A stretch of DNA of 64,000 nucleotides from Nilaparvata lugens (taxonomy: Eukaryota; Arthropoda; Insecta; Hemiptera; Delphacidae), in contig NC_052509.1 in the NCBI RefSeq assembly GCF_014356525.2, positions 30,049,936-30,113,935 of the forward strand, read 5' to 3'. The position numbers and the translations under genes were made by a program. Shown piece by piece: positions 47,061 through 59,005 of the stretch. Under the pieces are notes generated by a model. That model saw only the letters and a program-made list of their open reading frames with translations. It was not told the origin of the DNA and did not search any database. The number at the start of each line of letters is the position of its first letter. Position 1 is the stretch's first letter.

Positions 47061-48299
47061 ATCATTTTTATATCAATATCAGTAGACAAATAAAAATTGA
47101 GAATCATTGAAAGTTTTTTGTATTCCTGAACACAACAAGAATATTTTGAAACAGTCTTACAGTATTTTCGTGCAGGTATAGAAAATGAAGGAATGCGTTA
47201 AAGTGAATGAAAGAAAGGGAAAGAGAAAAAGAAGAGTGAGTGAGGGGAGAGAGAGAATGAACAAGTAAGAGAGCGACAGGTGGCAACAGCAGAATATTTG
47301 ATCAATAGATGGTGGAAAGTTTTTTTGGTTACCCAAGTGGAGTTCTAATCAATGCCTTCTGGGCCTTCAAAGTGATGGGAGAGTAACAATATTCAAAACG
47401 CAGCCACCATAATTGTTGTAAAGCAGTCGTCATAAATTTTAACGACCATCCAATCAGGAGCTGGCAGCAGTTTGTTGAGTGGTTGTGTTGCAGGCAAATT
47501 TATCAATTCTTCAAACTTTGTTCTAGTAAAAAATTTCGACTGTTCTAGTAAACTAATTCCACCAACATCAGAATTATTTTCATAATAATTTATTGATTGA
47601 GTTCGAGTTTTAATATGTATATGAATATTAACAAGTGAAGTGCTTCTAGTCCATGTGCCTAGTCATTCAAATATTCTTCGAGGCTGGATTTCATGGTAAA
47701 TCAGTACTTCACATACGAAAATTGTTATGGTAGTGCCTTCATTCATGTAATAGACCGATTTCACATTTCATTCGATTACCACCTTACCTGTCGCTCTCTT
47801 ATTCATCATTTATCTATGTCTCTCCCTCTCATCTTGAGACACATGCCACAGCTCGAACAATAGAAGCTAATGTGTGAAGAATTATTGATAGAACAGAGGG
47901 GTGGGTAGTCTGTTCATATGCTTATATAGGGGCTGTGTTTCATTCAACGTTATCTTAGACATTCATCACTAAAATATTACAGTTCTCAATTTACTACTTT
48001 TATCGTTATTGCAACTCCCAATAGTTAATTATACTTCTAATACTATATGATATTTTTCACACTTCACCGTTAAAACTCATCTAAAATAATCTAGCACTTT
48101 CTCCATCGTCTCCTCTACTTCTTATTTTTCTTTCTCATTTCTCTTCTTGATCTTATATTTATAATGATTACCTTAATATTGTTGTTTGCGATGATGATTA
48201 TTATCTTCTTTTTCTTCTCTTTTTCAGTTTTTACTGGATCCCATTTCGCTCTATCTCCACCATGAACACGATCTTCCACTACTGGATTCCATCTCTCTC
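47061..48299. other. unassigned, with purine- and pyrimidine-rich tracts
   Basis: No gene. Purine-rich 47208-47262 (GAAAGAAAGGGAAAGAGAAA); pyrimidine-rich 48095-48290. 47648-47770 is one member of a direct repeat pair. Confidence 0.4.
47648..47770. repeat. direct repeat pair, left copy (other at 49925-50047)
   Basis: CATGTGCCTAGTCATTCAAA and onward matches 49925-50047 (CATGTGCCCAGTCATTCAAA) at about 90 percent, through GTAGTGCCTTCATTCATGTA and GATTTCACATTTCATTC. The pair brackets the LINE fragment at 48.3-49.85 kb. Confidence 0.85.
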
Positions 48300-49257
48300 T
48301 ATCTCCTTCACTTATGCAGACGACCTTCAAATATATTTAAGATGTCCCATAACAAAAATTAATGAAACAGTTGGAATAATGAATCAGGATATCAATTCGA
48401 TAGTGGAATGGACAAAGAAAAATGGCCTTAAGCTTAATCCCATCAAAACACAACCCATTATAATTGGATATTCTCGTCTTATAAACAATATTGACCTTGA
48501 ATCGATTCACAAAATTAGTGTAGACGGTAATGACATTCCTTACTGTAGCTCAGTTAAAAATTTAGGCATTATTATGAAAAATACTTTTGACTGGTCAGAA
48601 CAAGTGAACAAAACTTGTAAAAAGGTATTCTCAGCCATGCATGCATTGAAGAAAATGCACGATATTCTCCCTAGAAACATTAAATTATTATTGGTTCAAT
48701 CTATCATCTTCCCACATCTAATGTATTGTAATTCTGTTCTTAACGATATGCAAGTCACTCGGAATGATAAACTACAGCGTTGCCAAAATTATTGTCTACG
48801 TTTTGTCTACTCTCTCCAACGCCATGATCATATCACCCCAGCCCACATTGCTAGTTCAACATTAAAGCTTCCTGATCAGAGGCTTTTTCGAATAGTCAAG
48901 CTTGTTAGAGATATCTTGAAATACGGTAATCCGAACTATTTTAAAGATGATTTCAAATTTGTCTCTGAAGGTAGGAGGATAGATGCTTCACATACTAGAA
49001 CCGGAGAAAGTACTTTAAGGATACCCAATCATCGAACTACTATTTTCACAAAATCCTTCTTAGTCAGTGCCTGTCGTGCATGGAATACACTTCCTCTTTC
49101 TATCAGGTCTATCGAGAGCCGAGCGAGCTTCATCCTGACTCTAAAAAAACATATTTTGGAACAAATGACTGAAACTGTCCGGCCCTAGAGCGATCACATG
49201 ACAACCATCCCTCACCCATTCCACCAATATAAACCTTTAAACCATGTTATAGAACGA

Positions 49258-49299
<42 letters not shown>

Positions 49300-49850
49300 A
49301 TAATATATATATATATTATATAAACTCATGTTATTCAATTATCCACTGCATACCGCTGTATATTACTGAAAGTTGATAATCCTGATCTACTTTCAGCCTA
49401 CTCCATTTTATTATTCAATTATTTGATCTTATCTACCTATATAATTATTTTACTTTATCAATTTTCTGTTTTTTTTCTCTTTAATATTCATATTGATTAA
49501 AACTTTTACAATATTTCCATTAATAAATAAATCCTAAGTTTAAAAAACGAAATTAACGTTTTGGTAGAGAGTTAGTGGGGAGGATATTTTTAATATTCTT
49601 TCCGAAGAATGGACATTGATATGTCCAAAGCTCCGCCAATTTATGTAGATGCATAACAATATGATTATTATCTATAGTTATTATATTACAAATTGCTTTT
49701 TCATATCATATACAGTTCAATAATTATTTTCTTAGTCTATATAATATAAATTCATCTATAATTTTGCTGTATTGTAAGCTATTGTATATAAGTGTATAAG
49801 CCAGTATATATTGTAATCTACATAAATAAAGTACTCAATCAATCAATCTC
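48300..49850 (+). pseudogene. CR1/L2-like LINE, 5'-truncated: RT C-terminus and 3' UTR
   Basis: An open frame to 49188 starts just before the catalytic FTYADDLQIYL (YADD at 48313-48324). It continues through KNGLKLNPIKTQPIIIG, VKNLGIIMKNTFDWSEQV, the FPHLMYCNSVL and RCQNYCLRFVYSLQRHDHIT blocks, and TRTGESTLRIPNHRTTIFTK to a natural stop. The codons upstream of about 48305 are CT-rich flank and not LINE. The 3' UTR holds an (AT)n run (49262-49322) and ends in ATCAATCAATC (about 49838-49848), a short tandem tail typical of CR1/L2-type elements. The fragment is uninterrupted, so it is a fairly young truncated insertion. Confidence 0.85.
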
Positions 49851-49924
49851 CTTAAAAACGATTTGAAACCACATTATTGTGTAATCATTAACACATACCT
49901 GCAATGCAAACATTTTATTAGGAA

Positions 49925-50047
49925 AATTTCATGTGCCCAGTCATTCAAATATTCCTCGAGGATAAATTTCATGGTGAATCAGGACTTCACATGAAAAAAT
50001 TGTAAGGGTAGTGCCTTCATTCATGTAATAGACTGATTTCACATTTC
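49925..50047. repeat. direct repeat pair, right copy
   Basis: See 47648-47770; this copy begins about 75 bp after the LINE tail. Confidence 0.85.
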
Positions 50048-50052
50048 ATTCA

Positions 50053-50810
50053 ACTTGAATGAATTTTTTCAGGTATCATTCCTTCAAAAAATAAAATCCA
50101 TTGCCTCTGTTCCACAGTACATTTATTCATTTTGTTACCACTAGCATGTGAGAGGAAGGGATGTGGATTTGTTGATGCAACTGAACACGACTGCAAGCAA
50201 ACAAACACTCAGTGCCACGCGCAAATAGCACAGACCACCTGTTATGAGGGTCCGTATTGATCGAGCCATTTGAAAGGGCAAGCATCATTCTCTCCAAGGG
50301 CTACTCAATGTCCCAGCCGTCGACTTCCTCCCGTATTAATTAAAATTGGGTCCGTCTAATGATGAGATCCTGCCTGTCAATTGAGCAAAGTCGGACTGAG
50401 CTCGTCACTTTCTGGGGGGGGGGGGGGTCTATCATCATCCCCAAAGGAGGACCAAATCAGCCCTTTCCTCTCAACTCCCAACTCACAAGACGTTGAACAA
50501 GGTATTAGTGATGATGGGATATTGGGTTTTCATTAGACTGTGTGATGTGACGATCAACTGCCTGTATCCATGCATCATTAACGCAAGGCCTGATGGAGTG
50601 ACTACTCCCCAAGGAAGTACTTCAAGTAATATTCCAGGAAGTAGAGAGTAATCAAACTCAGTAATTAGTGAACTAGTCATAGACAATATTCTAGGGTACC
50701 GTGATTTATTGCACCATATACAAATACGGATATAGCCATAGAGAAAAGAAAGCGTAATTATCAGTTTGTCTCTGATATAGCTCATACAGAGTTGGTAAAC
50801 ATTATTGATC
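50053..50810. other. unassigned; contains a run of 13 G
   Basis: The G-run lies at about 50416-50428. A 130-codon minus ORF at 50875-50483 lacks any motif and overlaps the start of the next repeat; I do not count it as a gene. Confidence 0.4.
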
Positions 50811-51850
50811 TGAGCTCGGGATATAAGTACAGAACTAAAATAAGCGTTCGGGTCTAAATCGGCTTTCTGAGTCACGGGTTAATCTCCTAAACTCCGGGAT
50901 CTATTAAGTCCTCGACTTATTCGAGTCCAGTACTTGGAGAAATAATCATGTGGGAGATTCTCAATATTTTACTGTTGTATTGTTTGTATTATAGCAGAAC
51001 AGCTGATTGAAGAGGGCTATTTCAAATTGACATGCTCTCCAAACTATTTTTTGTAACAAATATAATTATTTTTTTGTGAAAATACGTTTCGATTTCTTTG
51101 TAGGCCTATTCAAGCATAACCTAACCTTTTGAAACATCGAAGAATAAACATTCCATTTTTCGTTATGCCATTATTGATCCTAACTAGTGATTTTGGAATA
51201 AAAGTTAAAGTAGGCAATTGAGTTGGAAAACGTATTTGTTTCGAAAGAAAATGTGATAATAATTTATTATTGTTATATTTTTATTATTGATACGCTGAAT
51301 ATGACATTGATTAATAACATTCACATTGGAAAATAAAATTCCAAGGCAATCCTTGTATTATTTTTCTTGAAGTTTATAGGTTATGTCACAGTCGTAAAAT
51401 AAGGTTAATTTTTTACTTATAATTTTGATAGAACTCTATTCCGAAATAGACTTGCAAACTATATTATGAATTGTAATGTACCAATCCAAGTAATCTAGGT
51501 ATTCCAAGACATCTATTTGGCTATTCATCCACTTTAAAACAATAACTGGGATTTGTTTGATCAGTTTGAGTCCAGAACTTGATTTTTAAACCTACCACAG
51601 TCGAGGGTGAAAAATCACGCTGTTTCCAGTACTGGACTGGACGATCTTTGATAAATCCTTGACTTGGAAAGAGGCGAGAATCTAAAAGCCCTTCACTCAG
51701 AAAGCGGAATTATAAACTCCAGTGATCTCTAAACTCCATTGTCTATTATTTAAGTCCTCGACTACGTTAACGCTCTGACTCGGAAAGCCAGCGTTCTGAC
51801 TCCAGAGTTTTAAGTTCGAAGTTTAAAACTTAGCTATATCCCGAGCTCGG
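50811..51850. mobile_element. candidate element with imperfect terminal inverted repeats
   Basis: GAGCTCGGGATATAAGT at about 50813 mirrors ACTTAGCTATATCCCGAGCTCGG ending about 51849. Inner blocks also mirror: GGCTTTCTGAGTC with GACTCGGAAAGCC. Several AAACTCC, AAGTCCTCGACT and TCTGACTC words recur near both ends. No coding capacity between. Confidence 0.5.
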
Positions 51851-52650
51851 AAGCCGGCCCTAAATGTTTCTTCTACAAGTTGAATTTGATAGTTGGTTTC
51901 ATTGGGATCTTATTTGAATTGAAAAAGCTACTTAACTGTTGCATCAAAATTTTGGTCCGCCATTTTGAATACAACTCGATTTGTTTTAAATAGGTAGGTG
52001 GTCATGATGAAATGATACATGATTCCGATAGAGAATTTCAAAATAAAATGGCGAGAACAGTAGCCTACATCGATATCTAAAATCAAATCTGCTTGATAAT
52101 GTATAAGATTCCGGGTCAGCTGATCAATCTCCGTTGATAGTTCATAATATTGGCCTCAGTATAGACATAGAGAAAATATACTGTTAATATATTACCGTAA
52201 AATTTATCATTAATATTATTATACCGTTAATATTCACCACTTTTTCATAATTTAATTATTATATCTATAATTATTGCTGGTGTAGAGCTTACTGGCATCC
52301 ATTTTTCAGAAGTTTATTATATAATTATGTCGTATGGATAGGGAGTAGCAGAAACAGATTTAGAGGATGCATGTATTTTCGAGTTCTTGAGCCAGAATAT
52401 GGCCTCGTTAAGCCAATCTCCTGGTGACAAATGATTTTGTCGGAGAAGACTTAGTTGTTGAAATTGTGCTAGGCCCTGAGGTCAGCCGATTTGAACCTTA
52501 TCAATAATGTGATCCTAATTCTACTGGTTTGAGGTTCTTGGGAATAAGAACATAGATATGTGGTTGACTGACTGCTCTTATAGACTAATAATGAAAATAA
52601 TGTAGAAAATATTATAAAATATATCCTTTAATGAATAATCAAATAATCAA
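51851..52650. other. unassigned AT-rich stretch
   Basis: No gene or repeat recognised. Confidence 0.4.
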
Positions 52651-52747
52651 TCTGTCTTCAAGAGACCAACACAATATGTCTTTAAGAGACCAAATACTCA
52701 TGTCTTTAAGAGACCAAATACTCATGTCTTCAAGAGACCAAATTTGC
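52651..52747. repeat. minisatellite, four units of about 24 bp
   Basis: Successive TGTCTTTAAGAGACCAAATA-type units, the first (52651) and last using TCAAGAG in place of TTAAGAG. The unit is a multiple of three, giving an RDQILMSL-type repeat in one frame, but the surrounding frame has no recognisable protein. Confidence 0.85.
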
Positions 52748-53669
52748 GGGGACACATCTGATATTGTAGTGGGGAGTATCAGGTACTTATCTAAGATCTG
52801 TCGTCCTCGATTCCGGTGTCCAAAGGGTGATTGATGAGGATGAAGGGTGATGGCCTCCAGGCATCGGCCTAGTCGCGTCAGATCGAAGATCGTCTTTCAG
52901 CCCCGCATGGCAATGTCAGATGTCCGATATCACCGGCCATCTCGGTCGGCGAATTCGTCAGCCCTTGTTCGACAGCAAGGCATATTTACAGCTCGATCCT
53001 CGAATGAGTATTCAAGAATACACATACACAAACAAAAAAAACCTGCAACACAAGTCACAACTACTTAGTAATGCTAGAATAAATAACATACTGAATATTG
53101 TATTCAATGAATTATTTCTCATGAAATCCTCTAATGAATACAATACATACATACAATTCACATTAAAAATAAAATGACAAACGGAAGAACTATTATAGGT
53201 TTTAATTGTCTGGAAAAGACATGATTCAATCAGGCCAATAAATAATTAAGCTCAGAGAACATGTCTGTACTCTACAGAATCTAAAAGCGGTCTCTCGTTC
53301 AGGTCTCCAAGTCGACCGAATTAGGCTCAAAAAATAGGTATCAGGCTGAGCAATGAAGCCAATAAAAAAATACCAATACATCAAGCATATGGTGGGGATG
53401 CCATTAATTTCCCTCAAATGAACGAGAAAGGAATACAACTGACAAAGACAGAATACAGGAAAATTCCCTCAATCAAAGTAGAAGTCTCAGCAATAGAATG
53501 GACGTTCATCTGATTTCTTATGATGATTTTGTGTCTACAACAACTCTAAGTACTCAAGGAAAACGTTGGAGAGCAATAGAGGAAATATTAGAATATAATT
53601 ACGTAATGTTCTGAATTACATCATGAAACTACTCCGATACCGTGAGAATCACAACGTTAATCCAGCACT
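52748..53669. other. unassigned
   Basis: 52790-52990 is less AT-rich than its surroundings and has overlapping open frames without motifs. Nothing else recognised. Confidence 0.35.
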
Positions 53670-53870
53670 CTAATTAAATTTTATCTTGGATAAGTTATAA
53701 TTTTGAAAAAAAAATTTCAGCACATCGTCATCTGCTACATGCAACTTCTGTGGCCCTCCCTGAAGTCTTGTCAATGGACACTCACCAATTATTTGGCTCA
53801 TAGTTTGCTCCTGACCACATCCACAAAGAGGGTATGTACATAAGAGGGTATGACTGTTTATACATTTCAA
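53670..53870 (-). pseudogene. LINE ORF2 C-terminal zinc-motif fragment
   Basis: The frame contains CGCGQEQTMSQIIGECPLTR followed by GGPQKLH and a D-V-L-K-F-F end. The C-x-C-G..QTM.HI..ECPLTR..GG...LH pattern is the conserved tail of several insect LINE ORF2 proteins (RTE/CR1-like), here with H replaced by Q in one position. The frame starts at 53870 within the element and ends at a stop at 53670; the rest of the RT is not present. Confidence 0.6.
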
Positions 53871-55640
53871 ATTGCACCAGTGTGTTGAGATAATGTTCTT
53901 TTGGTTTTATGTGTGTACTAATCAAATAATAATAAACACAACATCCTCAATGATCAACTAAACTTCATGTCAAATAAATAATTTGATCACATTATACTCG
54001 TACAGCAAACCCCTTCTAACCGTACAGAAACTGTAGAAGTGACTCGAAGTGATAGCCTAGACCACTATTGACAATGAATCTCATGCGATTCGAAAGTATG
54101 CTACAATCACTTGCATGCACAGGTAAACTAGAAAGGCATACCTCAAAATATTGTGCTTTTTGATACCAGAACAGTTCATCCTTTTTTTGTTTATCATGAC
54201 GTGGATAAAGTTTCTGCTCAGATCACATTTATGGCGATGGTGTTAACAGGATGAACGTTTATTGTTGAGTTTTGTTGACCGCGCTGCCAAAGCGGGTCTG
54301 AGCCTCCTGAGAGCTAATGGCCATAATTTGCGGAAGGGTCGTTCGGGAGTTTGCGAGTTGGTGAGGGCTGATAGGGGGACCGCTCCTCGCAATTGGCTAC
54401 AGTCAGCCAGCCACCTTTGACTCTAATTCGCTCGTACGGGTATGACCTCTCCTGTGCGGGCCCCCCTTGACGCCCTGGACACCCCCAAGTTCCCACTCCC
54501 CCGCTTACCGCCAGCAAAGGATTAACGTAGCGAACATTTTAATAGCGGCCATAACTCACCGATTCGCCAAGCTTCTTTGGTCGTGGCTGCGGTACCCGAA
54601 GGCCCAAACTAGAGCTGCCCGCCCGACCTCTATCGAGTTTAAATCGAACTAGAATCTCACCTAGAATGAATAGGCCGCTTCAGAGTTCACCAAGATGCTT
54701 TATTCAGGCCGATAGATCTGTAGCTTTCGGCTAACAAGCGAAGACCAAGTCCGAAAGTTGGTAAGCGATGTAACTTGAGGGTGGACTACTTTTAGAGATG
54801 AGGGCCTGTTTTGTAAAACCAAAACAGTGCTATTATATACTATCGTATTGATACAGCCGGATCCTAAAATTTCCAAATGGAGGAATATTGTCGAAGAATA
54901 AACACATATTTGAGGCTACAGAATCCTAGATGCATTACATGTTCCATAGCGAGATCAGAATCTTCTCACCCTTTGAAATAAAATGAAATTTGTAAAGATT
55001 CCAAACAAAACGTTCTGTCTTCTGGGCTGTAGGCTATATCGATGAAGTTTCTGATCTGAAAGATTTTCAGGGCAGTGATTTTCAATATTATCAATTCAAG
55101 TGATCAAACTCCCACTCTAGTTCCAGAATAGTCACATTATTAAATTTATGATGAATATTAACTTGAATAGGAAGGCTGAAAATATTCGACTAAAAAAATT
55201 GAATAGGATTGAATATGAAGACAGATTGACATAACTATTGATTATTGAGGAAAGCATTATCAGTATCGGTTGTTACACCACTAGCACTAGTGAACAGAGA
55301 GTTAAATTTGGAATCCTGTTGATTTCTGATCCGACACAAATCTGCCTGCTGTTTCCAGAAATGGAATCGCCAAGCCGAAAGAAGCGGACAATAATCTCTG
55401 TATGGAGCCAAGCGAGTGTATCCTTTGTGCCTGTGCCCTGCTCCGCCCTGCCAGCCCAGCATTCAAAGCTCCAAAGCCGGCCTAAACGCTCAGTTCGGGA
55501 TTTCATGTGCTGCTTTGATTTCGTGCAGAAGACTATTTCAGACGCGTCGGATTTCGAATTTCCAGTTCTATCCGTAAAAGCCGGCAAAGTGTGGCTCGAT
55601 TTGACCTTTATACGTGTAGTATAGAGCTTCATCTACTTTT
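53871..55640. other. unassigned, with a GC-rich patch at 54275-54650
   Basis: The GC-rich patch has many CpG and open frames on both strands without motifs. 55235-55624 likewise has opposing 119-128-codon ORFs that cannot both be real, and neither is recognised. The patch could be a promoter-proximal or repeat-derived sequence. Confidence 0.35.
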
Positions 55641-56062
55641 TTATCTTCTTCTCTTTACTTTTATTCTTCTGATTCTTCTTCTTATTTTTCTTCGTTTTCA
55701 TCTTTATCGGTTGGTCGCTCTTTCCTTTTGCAACTGATAGCCACCAGGCCTTCTTCCTTCTTATTGATCTTTCTGTCTATCCCACTTGCCTCTCTCGCCC
55801 ATCAAATTCGCACTTTCTCCTACTTTGCTGTTGCTAACACCTCACACCACCTATCGCTGCTTCCACCTAACCCAACCGCCGACAGTGCCATGCTTTCCTT
55901 CTTACAACTTGCTTGCTATTTGCCGGCTCTTTTTTCTTCTAAATCCAATACCGCAATTACTCACCATCTTTCCTTTCATTTCTCCTCTTTCAATCTCTCA
56001 AGCTCTCTCTCACTCTCCATATCATCTATCTCTTTTTCCCCCTCCACACACACTCTCCTTCT
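55641..56062. repeat. pyrimidine-rich low-complexity tract
   Basis: CT-rich throughout (TTCTTCT, CTCTCTC). Serine/leucine-rich ORFs here are compositional artefacts. Confidence 0.8.
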
Positions 56063-58417
56063 CTCGACAAGGTATTTTTTCCAAAATTAGTTCTCTGTGA
56101 TTGCTCAGAAAACTTTATCATATTTTAGATTGGGGCCATGTCGTGACAAATAGAAATCGATTATAGGACGGACTTGGAGCTAACATTAATTCGATGAGCT
56201 TCTTTCTTTTGGTAACCAGGATATTGTTTAGCAACGATTAAAAGTTCATGAGAAAAACATAAATTTGTTCAACTGAATGGGAAAAGAATCCTAGCTCCAT
56301 CACCTAAAAACATCATAATCGATATTATGTTTTTGAAATTTGAGACCTCAATTTTTAATAAAATGAATTATTCTTCAATCAAACATATTCTAGCTCAATT
56401 GAAGCTGAACTGGGATTTGAACAATACTGAACTAGAAGTGGGAGAAATAGGGAATTGGGTAGATTCTCGGATGTGTTGGAAATAATGTATTATTTTATCT
56501 CCAATGTCATATTCTTCTAAACTGTCTGAGAATTTATTTAAAGTATCATCTTTAAAGTGTTAGCACTGGTTGAATGAGTAGTCTTAGTTTTATTTATAAG
56601 GAATGGTGCCAGTTCAAATTTTATGTCACTGTAGTATTCATCAGCTTAGACCTACTAGTAGGCCTACTCCTTTGTTTGTCTAACAATCATATTTTCATCA
56701 TGAAATTATTCTTCTTATAGAAATGCACTCACCAGGTACAGCAGGAAATCTCATTTCAATATCTTCGATCACTTCCTCCTTCTACTACATCCCATCCCTG
56801 ATCCAAATCTACAGTTGCAACGTTTCTTCCATATTCCCATCCAAAGACCACTCGTAACGGACTAGAATTTCAATTAGAAACTCTTCATAATACAAATCAA
56901 CTGGAAACTCTGTTCATTTCTTAGTCGAAGCGGAAATTTCCTGATCAGTTGATTGGCTCTCTCACTTATTATAACAGCCAACTCGCAAATCTGATTAATT
57001 GATTATATTGCAATCTCGATGAAGAGATTCGAAACATTGCTGCAAGTTGGCTGAACTTCCAGAAACTTCATTCTTCTTCTGAAAAGGCGAAAAAGTCGAC
57101 TTCCTACAATGAAAATTATTGTTACGGAAGCACCAACCAATAACACAATTCACAATTTCAGTTTCTCAGGAATATTGTAGTACTAATTGGCTCAGGGAAA
57201 ATGCTCAAGACTCTGGATTTTGTAATTGGATTCAGAAACAATCAAGTTTCTCTCCAATTATTCATAATTTTCATCACAATATCTTTCTCTTCCTAATCCC
57301 TTCAATGTTTTCCTCTCTTTTCTCAAAATTCATTACGGCTCTCCAATTTTATTCTCTATTTATATGATTTCTCTAGTCAGTCTATAGAAGCTCTTGTTCA
57401 ACATTGAACAAGACTTTATTATGAAACCATGATTTCAATTATTGTATGTATGTATCAATATCAAAAATTGTATTGCATCTAACATTAAAGATGTAGAGAC
57501 AATTTTGTTTGTGCTCAAAATATTTTCGAGGGTCCACCATTAATACCAAAATGTTTAAAAAAGTTTTTGCCATTCCAACTACAGTGGTTAATAGAGTTCC
57601 TCACTTCAATTAGAGTTGAATGTGTCCCAACCATACTACTTTCTATTATCTGTTGAACAAATAAGATCATTCCAGTGGTTTTAAAACTATTATTATGGAA
57701 GGAACCAATCCCTGTTGACCTTTCTCGATGAGCTGCTATTATTTTTTTACAGGATTAGATATTATTTATATGAATGAGGCTATTCACCACCTATGATGTT
57801 TGGTGTGAATTGTGAAACATTGTACAAGAATGAAGTTGAGTTTAAGGTCCCAACAACTTCACAAATGAACATGATGTTCGTAATGTTATGACTCATGACT
57901 TTTATTATTCTATGCTTTCGTAATGATTGGATAGGCTACCTATCAATTAATTATTGAACAATAATTTTTGACAAAATTTTGGAACAACCAAATATTATCA
58001 GGACTAATTCATGAATTGATATTAATAAATTATACTTGCCGAGAGTTCAATACTCCGGTATGCGAGCAGGAATGAATATCTATATATCTAACATTAATCC
58101 ATGGAAAGATCGAAATAAAAGGAGGATCGATTATACAAAAATGAGTAGGTCAGCTACATTGGAAATTTCACAAATCAGACTTTTATTTTAATAGGTTTCA
58201 AATAGAATTTGTAAACTGTAGAATAAGCAAACTGGTAAACAATCAATTATTCCATTTTTGGTAACCATAATTTCAAAAACACCAACCAAAAAAAAAAAAA
58301 AAACAGTTCCATTATGTATTCAATTGATTCCAGAATAAGGTCATAACTAGGTACGTTTCATATCCTATTATAGCGAGCAATTTCTGTATATCTGAATATA
58401 TTTGCTTATTTATATAG
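56063..58417. other. unassigned AT-rich stretch
   Basis: No gene recognised. A run of 16 A at about 58288-58303 precedes the LINE that follows. Confidence 0.4.
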
Positions 58418-59005
58418 CAAAATTTATTTATTTATTATAGCTTACAAAAAGGAGGGATAAAAATCACGGAGCCTGCAAACAAGAAGCCAAGGATAATCTT
58501 GTACGATGTCCCACCAGATTTAAATACAGAGGAGCTGTCAGAGATCATCTATGAAAAGAATTTCTATAACTATGGAATCCAAAAAGAAGATTCTGTCAAA
58601 GGCTGCGTCCCATCATTCAAGTTAGGCCCAAGAGATAAAGATACCCTTCATTGGGTGTTTGAATGCGATCCTGAAATAAGGAAGCTGATAATTAACAAGG
58701 TAAAGCTGTTTATCGACTTTACATGCTGCAAAGCCAGCGACTATACTGTAGCTCAGAGATGCTTCCGGTGCCATGGGTTTAATCACGTGATGAAGCATTG
58801 TAAAAAAGAACAGGATGTCTGCGGGCACTGTTCAGTTATAGGACATAATTCCATAAACTGCCCTTCCGAAAAGGAAATTCCAATTTGTGTAAATTGTAAA
58901 AAGAATAATAAGCCAGCTAATCATAAAGCCAATGACGCAAAATGCCCATGTTATAGAAGAGCACTGCAACAAGTTATTGATAGAGCGAACTATGGGATTG
59001 CTTAA
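58418..59005 (+). CDS. LINE ORF1, gag-like part with three zinc knuckles (no start seen)
   Basis: The N-terminal region (RIILYDVPPDLNTEELSEII) is RRM-like, as in Jockey/CR1 gag proteins. Three knuckles follow: CFRCHGFNHVMKHC (58760-58801), CGHCSVIGHNSINC (58820-58861) and a longer CVNCKKNNKPANHKANDAKC (58886-58945). It stops at TAA 59003-59005 in a run of seven A, where the reading probably moved to the next frame. It would bind element RNA. Without an ATG, translation must start upstream (possibly a 5' exon, given the acceptor-like sequence at 58440) or the copy is truncated. Confidence 0.8.
   Translation, partial: QNLFIYYSLQKGGIKITEPANKKPRIILYDVPPDLNTEELSEIIYEKNFYNYGIQKEDSVKGCVPSFKLGPRDKDTLHWVFECDPEIRKLIINKVKLFIDFTCCKASDYTVAQRCFRCHGFNHVMKHCKKEQDVCGHCSVIGHNSINCPSEKEIPICVNCKKNNKPANHKANDAKCPCYRRALQQVIDRANYGIA

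Noticed and set aside
50483..50875. 130-codon minus-strand ORF
   Set aside because: No motif or plausible domain pattern; it overlaps the mirrored end of the 50.8-51.85 kb element.
55235..55632. Opposing 128- and 119-codon ORFs
   Set aside because: They share the same DNA on opposite strands and neither shows a family pattern; likely compositional.
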